Below are positions 24,721-36,680 of a DNA stretch of 64,000 nt, in pieces; positions within the stretch are counted from its first letter, which is position 1; each line of letters opens with the position of its first letter. The stretch covers positions 1,578,230 to 1,642,229 of the forward strand of contig NW_024881324.1 in the NCBI RefSeq assembly GCF_018691265.1, given 5' to 3'. The position numbers and the translations under genes are program-made. Source of the stretch: Tyto alba. Taxonomy: Eukaryota > Chordata > Aves > Strigiformes > Tytonidae. A model generated the notes under the pieces. That model had not been told where the DNA came from, did not search any database, and was given only the letters and a program-made list of their open reading frames with translations.

Positions 24721-27048
24721 TTTACCCACTGGCTGGTGTTTCCCAGCTAAAAAATCTGAACCCTCAAATCAGTTTCAGAGCCCAAAAGGGGTTCAAAGCA
24801 GCTCAACACAGTAGCAGTCTGTCTGAAAGCCATTACTCTTTAAGTGCTAAACGGTCCATAAAATTGACCCACTTTGGAGAGTGTAAGACAGGTTTTGATG
24901 AGATAGTTAAAACATGATTCATCCCAATATACTTTTGTTATGTACAGATACTTCCAGTCTTTGCCTTCCTAGGCAGGCTCCTAGGTATTCAATCAAAAGT
25001 TTTGTTACTGCATTATTTTTACTTTTTTTTTTTTTTTGAGTGATCTTTACGTCATGTGTTACTGTAAACTTACTACATGAAAATACAAAGGCAGGTGAGA
25101 TTTGATGTGGTTCTAAGTGGCAGCTGCAGCTCTCGGAGTTGTAGCTGAGCTGGTTTCACTCCGAGTGGACTGCTGGTGGCTGAAGCTTGTGTGATAGGAG
25201 TGCTCTGAGCTAGCCACAACAAAGCAGAGAGATGTCAACATGCCCTGCAGCAGGAAGCCTGGGCCCGAGGGCAGGCACAGCTACGACAAAGTGATCTGAC
25301 ATGCTGGGACTCTACTCATCAGATCCACACAACAGGGCCATCCACATTTCTCTCAGTAAGGACACAGGGTAGCAGCAGCGTAAAATTTAGGGAAAAAAAA
25401 AAAAAAAAATCCTTTTCTTTGCTTAGGTCAGGCTACCAGAGGGGCTGCCTTTATACTACTTGCCCCACTGTGTGCCAAATAAAATTTCAAAATCTTTAGG
25501 AATAGGAACTGATGCTATAAAATGCCCTCATTACAAACAAAAAGCACACTTTGTAGATAACCCAGAGCAGGACAAGGGCTGAATGAATCAGTTTGCTGAA
25601 CCTCATTTTAATCCTCTCTGGAATGCCACTAGGCTTTCCCAGCCGACATTTGCTCTATACTATTCGCACCAGGTTGTCACCTGTTATGCCAGTGTAATTC
25701 TAAAGCAAACTACAGCGAAGTTACTACAGTTTTGTATTTTTCTGAGTGAAAGCAGCATCCAGCCGTTTGATGGCAAGATATGAAGGGGGGACGGACTGTA
25801 GCACCGTTTTCCCATAGTAATTGTTAAAGTTGAGACAGGACTGCTAAACTAATTAGAAACAAAGCCTGAAAATACTTTTTCCAGTGTCCCTACAAGAGTC
25901 AGCTCCCCAAGTTCCACACTGCCAGCGGAAGGGGTCTGACAAGACTCGCCTTGCCATCCGCGGAGAGGGAGCCAGCAGCAACGGGATGGGAGCAGTTACC
26001 TGGAACTAAAGGGGGATTCACTGAAATAAATATACCAGGGGGCTTGGAAAGCTGAATTGGCTGCCATCTGAAGAGATGGCTTCACGGCCTGTTTACACAC
26101 ATTGTTGAATCCAGAGCATTGATTCTATGTTTGATGTGAAAAGAAATTAAAGCCCTGGTCTCATTAGATAACCGGTTATGGTTAAAGATCACAGGGAGAC
26201 TCTCTCTTCTTTTGTATGACACTGAATGGGTCTCAGCAGGCAGCTCCTTGTGCACAATTGATTTCAAGCAGAGTTTTGTCTGAAAGATGCTTCTAGATTA
26301 TGGCAAGAAAGCATTCTATAATCCTTCTGCCAATGTAGTTATGTTTAACAGACATTCAACTCTTATCACTGATTGATAACACTTAACTCAAAACATATTT
26401 AAGCTTTAGGAATGTCAATATTTTGCCGCCAAGTGAAGGTGACCCTTGCTCTTCTTGTTTGCTAAGTGTGTGCAGTGGTTTGCTGGTAAATTTGTAAGGG
26501 TGGTTATGTGGGCAGGCTGTTATGGATTTGCTATCTTAGCCTGAAGTGTTTGCTGCTGATTATGTGATTAAATCAATAATAATTTCTGTTTGGATCCCGT
26601 GCTTCTGGATTCGTCTTCTTTTCCATGCTGCGGAGCAGAACAATGGGCTCCCGCACTTGAGCCTGAAGTGCTTTGTTGTTAAAGAAATGCCAAAGGTATG
26701 GCAGGTGGCTTCCAAATCTCTTTAGAAAGCAAAATATCATAACAGCTCTACAGGTAAATAAACCAGCGAGGCCTGTGTGGCAAAGGAGGTGAACATGACA
26801 GGTGCAGAATAGGGGGCTCCTTTTAATCAATGTTACTATTTATTCTGGCTTACCTGAAGTAGTGCATATCCTGCCAAACTGCCTTCATTCCATATTAAAC
26901 AGATATTCTTTTATTCTGATACAGAGGGAATTTACATTTAAACAGGCACAGCACTCACATTCACAGCATATGGTCATTCTAGCCACCCTGGCGGTTTTAC
27001 ATTACAACACAGGAGGTCTGTGTGATGCACTTCACAGGACAAAGAGGA

Positions 27049-27118
27049 TTTCCGCTCTCTTTCTTTTTCTCCCTCTTTCTCTTTTTCCTTCCCCCTTGCC
27101 CTCCTCCCTTACCCCTTA
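27049..27118. repeat. Polypyrimidine tract
   Basis: About 70 nt composed almost entirely of C and T on the plus strand. Such tracts can adopt triplex structures or arise from slippage. A second T21 tract follows at 27275-27295. Confidence 0.7.
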
Positions 27119-27274
27119 TACATACACAGGCACAGAAACCACCACAGAGCAAAGTATATTAAGAATTCCTTGGCATTCTGCACATAGTATGAGCAATAGA
27201 TCTACAGCAGGGAAAAGCATCTTGTTTTCCTTAAATTGCTCTAGGCTGCAGAGTTGGGGGTTTTTTCTTTTTCC

Positions 27275-27295
27275 TTTTTTTTTTTTTTTTTTTTT
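27275..27295. repeat. Poly(T) tract, 21 nt
   Basis: Run of 21 T preceded by a T-rich stretch with interspersed C. Confidence 0.95.
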
Positions 27296-28793
27296 CCCCA
27301 TAGCTTCTCCCCAGCAAAGGACACCAGCACAGTTATTTATAACTCATGTATTAATCTGAGCCACCCTGGATGAATCTTCAACTCTCGGAGGGGGATCCTC
27401 CCTTAATCCTTCTTTCCAAACTCCTTAGTGGCTAAAGGGGCTTTACCTTGCAAGCAACTTTTGTGCTGCTCAAGCTCTCAGCAGGAAAATCTGGGATGGT
27501 TCAATGTCCCAGCGGAAATCACTGGGACACCAACAGATCTTTTAAAATCAGAACATCTGGTCAGTCACCTTATCCCATTTGGGTAAACAGAACTTTGTTA
27601 ATCAGGCTGTGTTAGAAAACTGATTGAAACTGAAGGTAGTTTAATAGTTATAGGATAGCACTTGGCTAATGTTTTAACACTGGGAATGTAGCGTACTGTG
27701 ATGGACAACAACTGTACTAATCAGTTATTTTAAACAATAAATTGCTTGTAGCAAAGTTAAATATCACTTTTTAAAAATGGCAAATCAACCTTGGGAAATG
27801 TGTTCTTCTCTGTTTGTAAAAGAAGAGTCTCCTAAGGTGATCATTCATCTATTAACAACAAAAGGCAGTGTTCATTCAATATACTTAATGCAGGAGCTGA
27901 GGCTGGACAAATTCATTTTGACTCATCTCAAAATTTTTTCAGCATTCCTACCAAGCTCTCACATTAGGGCCACACTGGTGGTACTCTCGCAATGCGGGGA
28001 AGAGGAGCCTGGTATGAAGGAGATAAAAGAAACCTAAGGCTAAAAAATATACTTATTTAAATAAAGGCCAGAGAAAATGAAATATCCTAGGCTTGAAGAA
28101 GAAGAAATTTTGCCTTCAACAGCATCAGATACTATGACAAAACTCACCATAGCAATATATAAACATAAAAACAGTACTACAGAGCAAAGGTTTGAGTAAG
28201 TGTGTAAAAAATTCAGCCACGCGTAAGTCGAAGAGAGAAAGACAGAAAAAGGTTGTTCAGTAATCATATGCAAGTTTTACAAATCCCAACAGCATAAGTT
28301 CTTCACCCCCCTTCCTAAATGTATTTAAAAAAACTAATTCCATGTGCAAGATGCTGGTTTTGAAAACATTTGTAGGCAGGAAGTTTTGTACTGTAGATGT
28401 CTACACCAAGGCCACAGCTGACCTGCAATACAGAGGATTGTCCCTGTTTATCTGTTGCACTTCAGTGTCTGAACTGGATGTGTCCCGCACAGCCATTGGT
28501 GTGAGACCATTGTTAATGAAGAGATACTTCAGCTGTACCTGGCGTGTAGGGTTATGGCTGTACCTGGGGAGGAGGGGGAATGAGTCTTCCGCTACCAAAC
28601 CCACTTTGTGGGTTTCTATCAGCTTATGGGCTACTCATAGTGCAAATGAAAGGTGGGTTACTGCAGCAAGAGACACTATTCATAACTTTAAAAGCTACTT
28701 TGTTGTGAAAATAGTAAAATCAGCCAAGCCTGGGGCAGATAGAGGAAAATTCATGGTTCCACACTCTGGGTAAGATCAATGCTTACAATGGGG

Positions 28794-28821
28794 AAAAAAA
28801 AAAAAAAAAAAAAAAAAAAAA
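28794..28821. repeat. Poly(A) tract, 28 nt
   Basis: Uninterrupted run of 28 A followed by a purine-rich GGAAGAAAGG. No polyadenylation signal lies just upstream. Confidence 0.95.
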
Positions 28822-28852
28822 GGAAGAAAGGAATGCTTGTCCTGACTCTCTT

Positions 28853-28903
28853 CACTGTAAATCAGAACCAACTCCACTCAAGTCAATGGATTTACACCAG
28901 TGT
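28853..28903. repeat. Imperfect inverted repeat, possible ancient amniote repeat fragment
   Basis: The left arm CACTGTAAATC (28853-28863) pairs with the right arm GATTTACACCAGTG (28890-28903), allowing a 3-nt gap, around a centre containing AGTCAATGG. From memory, words such as AAGTCAATGG with TTACACCAGTG are dispersed through sauropsid genomes as old repeat relics. A separate CAGAATCTGGCCC word at about 29140 has the same flavour. The family is not assigned. Confidence 0.35.
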
Positions 28904-31900
28904 TTGATTGAAATTGATCTTGCTGAATTTACAGCTAGACAAATATTTTCAGAGAACCTTATTCACAAATTTTAAGGGGACTGGCAATAATTGCCAGCCT
29001 TGAAGAGGAATGATCATGACTTGGTAGTTTCCTATTGCTCCAGGTGTGATGTTTTTCAGTGGTTTTGTTTTTCAAATATGATAGCAGTTAGATGGCTTTG
29101 GTGCAGGTTCCAAGGGAAAAGTCACAGAGCCAAATGGGCAGAATCTGGCCCCGGTGATGAAATCATCTGTATTATTCCAATATATTATGCTACTACGTTG
29201 TTAGTACTGTGTTCTTGAGGAAATGTAGAATACGAAAAGCAAGCTGGCTAAAAGTAATAGAGAGCAAAAATGTTCCAGACTGTAGAGGCAGTGGGTAGGA
29301 TCTTTTGTAGGCAGCCAGACTGTGTGAAAGGGGCACTGCTCCTTTTCTGTCCTCGTTGCTGTGGTGGTGGTTGACATGTGCCTACCTGAAAGACATGTAC
29401 CTATCATGTGCCACACAGCCCCAGAGAAGGAAATGGCTGGAAGGCATCACTCGCACAGAATCCTTTTGTTGTATTCATTTGTTGGCTAAGAAATCTCATT
29501 ATGCTAGTTATTTTAATTCTTCCATGGAATTGCAGGACATACTGCACAGAGGAGGACACTGCAACAGAGATGGCTGCATTTGAGCTGCCATTGCATGCCC
29601 CGTGCTATATTTTCCAACCATACTCATTCATTCTTTGGCAGCAATCAGCAGAGAAGAATGACAGGAACTAAGAGACTTCAAATCCTCCTAAATCTGCTGA
29701 TATTTTTGATCCTGAAATACACAATTTATAGCTGTTGGCGGGTTATCCACAACTTCCCACTGTGAAATGCCATGAAGGGGACAGTGTAGTTGGAAGATGC
29801 ATGGTTTTGAACAGCCCTCTAGGAACATATTTTCAAGGTGATAGTGCACAGTGAAGTGACAGGCCAATTTTTGTATTTCTTTGAAAAAAATTCCTCTGTT
29901 AAACTTATTTTGATATCGGATATATATACTAGAGGCTTACCTTCCTATTTTTTCCCCCAGGTTATTCTGATGCTGGGTTGCTATCTCTCGCTATTGCCAG
30001 TCTAGCACAAATATAGATGCGAAGACGCAAACAGTATTAGGGGCATGGCACTTCAGTATGCTTCATGCCTAATCCAGACTGGCTGTTTTCAGGTTAAGGG
30101 CAATGTGTGCCTCTTTTTCACCTGTCCTTTCATTCCTGGAAGTACCGCTTCACAACAGTGACTTTTGTAAAGTGGATATGATCATTCACTGCAGAATCCC
30201 TTACTACAGTGCTGGTTTAATCAGCTGATTTTAGAAACCATTGGGATGTTTGGTTGGTGGTGGTCTGGGTACTGGTATCCCCTGTTGTCTGTGTACATTT
30301 GACATCAAGCTCCTGGAGGAGTGCAGTACTAGCTGGACTGATGTTGGTTTTCCAGAGCAGGATTTTCCTTCTACTAACGCAGCAAGTCAGAGAAAAGAGT
30401 CCTGGGTTTGCTTGTTGATGGCTAGATGATTTAATACATGGGAATTACTCCTGCAGGTGCGTGAGAATTCCCTGAATCTCCTTTTTTCAGCTATCATGTC
30501 CCCTCTCCTGGTTTTCTGAGAGAAAATCACTCATCATCCCCAAACAAGGCTTCTGGCCCTGACAGCTGGATTGCCTAACTCTTTACTGACCTTAGGGGCT
30601 TTGTGTCATCCTGTTCCTAGCTTCTGTGGCATCTTTGGGTAATTTGGAGCAGGCTTCCCACAGGACATTCTCCCTCTCAGGTAAGTAGAAAAAAGGATAA
30701 CTTTGGCTGTCCAGCAGCCCCATTATTTTTTAGGAGAAGGATTTACATCACCACTTGGGATGCAGGTGCAGAGCCTGTACCATTGAAACACACTGAGTAA
30801 TGCCTCATCTGACTGTTTCGAAGGGCAAAAAGCACCAGTGAAGGGTTCCACTTCATCCTTCACTGCATTTGGGCAGGGTGGTAATGTTTATCTCTACACA
30901 TATACACATGTAGATGTTTGCACATGCTTGTGTGCCTACTTTTCACAATTCACACACTCCTAAGAATACTCTGCCTTACATTTTCATTTGTTCAGATATA
31001 GGCTCACCACTAATTCCAGCCCCCACCCTCCCTTTTGCTTTTCGTTGATGTTATACTCATTTTACTCTGAGCAAGCTAATTTGTTCCTGTCCTCTGAGGA
31101 AGTTCAAGGTATAATGAGCAAAGCATCCGGATTAATTAAGCAACCTGGTGCAATTCCCCCTCCCCCACCCCCATTCCTTCTTCCATGGATGAGACTGGAT
31201 CTAATCCAAACCAAAGCAGTCCTCAGAGTCAGTCTTCAGCCAACAGTCAGTCCATTCTGTTGACATCCAAAGAATGGTTTTACTATATAAATGATAAGAA
31301 ATACCCTTGCTAAGACAAGAAGCCCTTTGAAGACATTACTGTCACCTTCTCAAATGTTTGCAGTGACTCCAGGCTCTTTCCAAATAGTGTACAACATTTG
31401 CAAACTTTTCTGTTGCCAAGCATCCCAGTGAAATGTGATGCTTCAGAGCATATGAACTAGATGCCCACAGCATCTGACTCTTCCGAATGCCTCAGCACCA
31501 CACACAGAGCAGCGTAGACAAACTCTTTCCCTTTTATTTATAGTAACTTAAACTTGGGCAGCACCAGGTATGTCAAATTACCTTGCTCATGAATCTTGAG
31601 GAAATTATTGCTCTCTCTACATAGTGCCATGTCCTTTAAAATGTGCAAGGGGGAGGGCATTGTGTTCCCAACTGGGGAGCTGGTGTTTTAATGCATGTAA
31701 CTGATACTGATTTATCCTCCGGACAGAATTTATAGCAAGGCGGAAAAGGTTATGTTTTCATTGAAAATTTACTTCCATCATTTTCTTTAACCGTCTATCT
31801 TTATGCAATCTCAGCAACTATCTCAGTCAACCAAGTGAGTCATTGGGCTCTGAATGAGGGGACTGCTGTAGACCGTTTGTGCATCTCCCTTGTGGAAGGT

Positions 31901-34719
31901 TGTTGCCATTTACTGCAGAGGAGTCATTTAAAATAGGAGGCACAAATATATTTCTGCATCATGCATGTTTTGTGCATAATTTAGATAAAGGTATTAGTAT
32001 ACCATACTTACAGGTTCCTGCCTCTTATGCAAACCTCTTTATATTGTATTCTATAGGCAGTAGATGTAATGTACAACCAGCTCAGACAAATAAAGTATTA
32101 ATGCTTTGGTCACCTGAGGTTACTAACTTTACTGATGTGACAGGATAGTTCTGGGTTGAACGAGAATGTCCTGGACACAGGAGGGCAGATAATGCATAAT
32201 GTTCTTGTTTTGCATAGTGGAACCGTATCATTTTATGTCACGGGGAGGCAGAAAAGCCCTAAAGATAAGTTTGAACAGAGGGAAAGCATAAGTTTTATTT
32301 ATTGCTATTTTCTAAAAGAAGAGTCTGCAGAATTAAGGGACCTGGGGATCCATTCTCCAGCTAAAATCATTAGAATCTTCAATAAGCATCTGCTATTTGG
32401 CACTCTATCTGTGCCTCCTACACAGCAGTGACTCTCTGGTCAGATGACTTTTGCACATACTTTTGAGGCTATTGATTGGTAGGAGAACCATATTGTCCTG
32501 TATCCTCCCACTTCATCTCATGTGACAGTTACAGGGAGGGAGGATGTTAAAAGTCTCCAGCAATGGTGACTGCCTAAGGGTGAAACGGCAAAATGACCCG
32601 TTCTTATCACTGTCTACATAAACAAGCTGGGCTGAGCGCTGGACTTAGCTTTGAGTGGCAAAGATTCACTCTGCCATCTCCCCAGACTAGCCAGTGTGCT
32701 GTGACAAACCAGTTCGAGAGGAGTGGGCAGCATACAAACATCTTTAAGCAAAATGCCATTGCCTGGGAAATTCTAATGAGAGGGGAATGCTTTACAGCAG
32801 TAACTACAACACTAAGGTTGATGAAGTGTAAAATTTCAGTGGTCCACAGCGTGCAGACTTCTTCTGAATAAATATTTTTAAAATACACGTTTCTCCATGT
32901 GAAAACCCTTTAACAGGTGTTGAGTTTTACACAGGACTCAGTAGCAGAAAGCTCAGCAGCTGCATCTTGCCAGATGGGGAGCTGCACATGACTGCAGCAA
33001 AAGAGCACGTCTGGCAGGACTGAGAATTTTAGAACTGCGGCTCTAAAATCCTTCTCTTGATTTGGCCATTGATATTCCACTGATAGTGGAGAAAGCTGCA
33101 TTTTTCAAAGGGATGTACAAAGCAGATTGCAACACGAGAGATGTTTGTGGCACTTGCAGTTCCTGCACGGTTTATTGGGAGCTCAGAGCACTTCAGGAGT
33201 CACTGGGCCACATAGCCAGTAATTACACCTTCCAGAGTTTAGGGTATCCTCCTTGAAAATTTTTACCACAGATACTTTATAAATGTTCTTCAGAATAAGG
33301 AATTATATATACCAAATATTATTATTATATATACCATATATTATATACCAAACATACAAGGTCTCTTAAATTTTTTGAAAGGAATAACTTCTTCTTAATC
33401 ATCAGCATAGACCAGCTTGAGTGTGCATCTGTTCTCTTCATGGTTCTGGTTTTTAAATCTCACACCTGGACAAGGTCTTTGGCAGTGTCTCCCTGCAATG
33501 GAGAAGCACCCGGAAGGTGTGAAGGTGAGCTCACAGTGATGCTCAAAGAGGACTGGATTTGAAGGACTGTTAGTGATCCTGACCAGGGTGGAACTGAACC
33601 CTGCATCTTGAGGTTAAAGGTTGGAGCATAAAAATCACGATTTTTCTTTTATCAGTGCATGCTTGTCCCAGGGTGAGCTTCCTTTGAAAGCCACAGCACA
33701 GATGTCACTCTCTTCTCTGGTTTCCTTTTGTAGAATGGTCCCTCACTTCAAAGGCTTTACATGAGATTGCAATTAAATGAAGACTCATTGTATTCTCATC
33801 TCTTCTGTATAACAGTTTAAATGATTGGTACGTGCAAGATCACAAAAACAAGGTTCTCATGTGGGGATCCATTGGTTCTCCCCTAGTAGGAGTCCACCAA
33901 GCAGCACATCAACACCTCGCCAACCAGAATCTTTTCGGCACAGATACTTGTTATTTGCATTTTCCTGTACCTTTTGATATAAGCCATTTTTCAACACTTT
34001 GTATCATAGCATCGCTCTCTTAAGCTTCAATAAATGCTAAATCATAGTGGGTGAAATCCTGATGTTTTTTATTGCTTGAAATTGTCAGGACTTTTTTGTT
34101 ATAAAAATAAGTATCAAAACAGCCTCTGCAAAAATATTTGCAGGTAAGCAATGACACAAATGGAAAGCAGGGAGATTATTTTGTGAAAATGCAGTCTTCA
34201 CGTGCTTTGTTTTGTGCTTCAGCTTATTCTGCTCAAAATCAATACAGCCAGCTCTGCAATAGCTAGCTAACAGCCTAGAATTAGTGCAATCAAATGGTTA
34301 AAAGTTAATTGAAACCAATGTGTGTTGAGATCATAGTGTGTTTTGTTTAGTTGTTTTTGTTTTTTTTTTTCCCAAGCAAAGTGCTATGTGTTATTCAGTC
34401 ACAGAGCATAAAACAGGTCAAAGTCAGAAAGTTGTATAGAGAACAGGATTAATGCACTATGGTGCTAGTGGGCTAACGCACTGCAGAAGCACACCAGTGG
34501 CTAAATATTTAAATTATATGTATGTCAGTGTGCAGAACAACTTGAAAGAAACCTGCTTTTTCCTTCGTATAGTCCGGCTGTGAATTCTGAATAACATTCA
34601 AGTTCAGAGCAGCCACCCCCTCTGACTATCACAGAGCTAACTGGCCTATTGTGGTGCTGTTGCCATTTTCCCCCTTCATTTTTTCTCCCAGCATACTGGG
34701 GGTATTTTCAATTAAGAAG
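28904..34719. other. Unique sequence, no gene seen
   Basis: No gene, RNA gene or transposon is recognisable. Open frames are all under 95 codons and lack domains. An AT-rich minisatellite at about 33303-33352 is listed separately. A C-rich patch (31019-31180) includes runs such as CCCCCTCCCCCACCCCC with no associated gene. Confidence 0.55.
33303..33352. repeat. AT-rich imperfect minisatellite
   Basis: Three copies of a TATATACCA word alternate with ATATTATTAT-type spacers, giving a short degenerate tandem repeat of about 50 bp. Confidence 0.7.
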
Positions 34720-35260
34720 AATTCAATTTTGAATCACAGTTTTGCAAAGGGTTCAATGCTAATGAGTAAACATAGGAGGACTCGGTAATAATAATTCATA
34801 AGCAGCAGGAAGAAAAGTGCGTGCTTTGTTGTTGGACTAGTTGAAGCCAGTTCATTTTATAGAATTTCATGCCAGCTACACTCCATAAATTTTTCACAAA
34901 GATCATAAAATACCTTTTTATTTTATTTTTTTCCTTTTGTTGCTCTCCAGAGTTTATTCATTACACATGAAGCATATCTGTGCTGTGAAATCCGTTACTA
35001 AATACCTCAGGACCTGTCATGCCACTGTAATTTAAATTGAATGTAACAATAATCCAGCCTGATTGCCCAGCTCACTAGTTAATGTGAGGATATTTGACTC
35101 TGTTAATCACCACAATAGCCAGGTCACATTTCCACCATTGCATAAGTAAACAGATTAACCGGCATGCAGTGCAGCCCTAACAAACAGCTCGCTGGTGACA
35201 TTTGCAGCACAGCAAGCTGCAGCCTCACCACGAGAACAAGAAATTGGCTCTGGCACTACG
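34720..35260. promoter_or_regulatory. Candidate conserved non-coding element upstream of the GAAA array
   Basis: About 540 bp without simple repeats or transposon relics but with many TAAT, AATTAA and TTAATCAC words, GCTAATGAG, AACAATAATCC (SOX-like) and TTGCATAAGTAAACA (forkhead-like). Texture resembles a developmental enhancer. No cross-species comparison is possible here, so the call is weak. Confidence 0.27.
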
Positions 35261-35717
35261 AACCACAATTTTAATAATATACGTGAAACACCAGAAACTT
35301 TTAAAAATGGGTTTAGGTAAAATGCATGGGCACTCGAGGATTATCCATTCTGAGCACGGCACCTGAGGCAGGCAGGTTATTCATCGCGTTCATATGTACA
35401 CACAGAGAGACAGTTCAGTGCCTCTCCTGCTAAAGCTTTGTTGCCCATCTCAGAAATAGCTCACGCTACAAAGAGATTTAGGTGGATTGATTTTATATTA
35501 TGTGAGATCTGCCTCTCACTGTGTAACGTGTTATGATAATCAGGTTTTCTGTGTCTTGGTTTTTTCCCTTGATCTTATGCTAAGCATAACTCTAAGCAAC
35601 TTCTAGATTCCAGTTTTACTTGCCTCTCAGGTCACAACTTTTGAATTTGCATGTTGTGAGGGGTAAAAAAATTCCAATAAGTGCTGTGGTAGGATTTTTT
35701 TGGTGGTGGTGTAGTGC

Positions 35718-35722
<5 letters not shown>

Positions 35723-35752
<30 letters not shown>
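35723..35752. repeat. Poly(A) tract, 30 nt, leading into a GAAA array
   Basis: Thirty uninterrupted A immediately precede the tetranucleotide array, separated only by GAGATA. A-rich tracts commonly seed GAAA-type microsatellites by G substitution followed by slippage, and this arrangement fits that origin. Confidence 0.95.
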
Positions 35753-35755
<3 letters not shown>

Positions 35756-35757
35756 AT

Positions 35758-36407
<650 letters not shown>

Positions 36408-36429
36408 AGCACCAGCGATGTTAAAAGCT

Positions 36430-36680
36430 GATAAGATTCAATCGGGAGAGATCACAGGCTTGCTATTGTACCACAATTTTTCAAAATTGCCCTTCCCCCC
36501 TCTTAATCCACTTTATGTACCCAGCAGCTGGGATAAGAGCTGGAGTGGATAATATTATTTTGTTTTGTCCCAGCAATATGATGCTATCAGGGGTTGTCTG
36601 TGCTTTTAATTAAGGGAGAACACCCTGGCATGTTGGGCAAATATATGTAATAAATCTATTTCTGTACTATCTGGAGTGGA
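36430..36680. promoter_or_regulatory. Candidate conserved non-coding element downstream of the GAAA array
   Basis: Repeat-free stretch of about 250 bp with TTTTAATTAAGGG (TTAATTAA), CTTAATCCACTT, GGATAATATTATTTTG and AGCAATATG words. The call rests only on motif texture. It may be the other half of a regulatory block interrupted by the array. Confidence 0.22.

Larger units (their letters stand above)
24721..28793. other. Unique sequence, no gene seen
   Basis: No recognisable gene. The longest open frame (plus strand, 26802-27359, 185 codons) reads through a polypyrimidine tract and a 21-T run, giving serine/leucine/proline-rich and poly-phenylalanine segments. I judge it spurious. A 143-codon plus-strand frame (28342-28773) likewise has no domain. 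A17 lies at 25393-25409. An 8-bp inverted repeat CTCGGAGT/ACTCCGAG sits at 25132-25165. Confidence 0.5.

Noticed and set aside
25132..25165. 8-bp inverted repeat CTCGGAGT/ACTCCGAG with an 18-nt loop
   Set aside because: The stem does not extend beyond 8 bp. Such hairpins are expected by chance in 64 kb, so there is no microRNA precursor or terminator case.
26802..27359. 185-codon plus-strand open frame, the longest outside the GAAA array
   Set aside because: It runs through a polypyrimidine tract and a T21 run, so much of it is low-complexity Ser/Leu/Pro and poly-Phe. No domain, splice context or homologue is recognisable.
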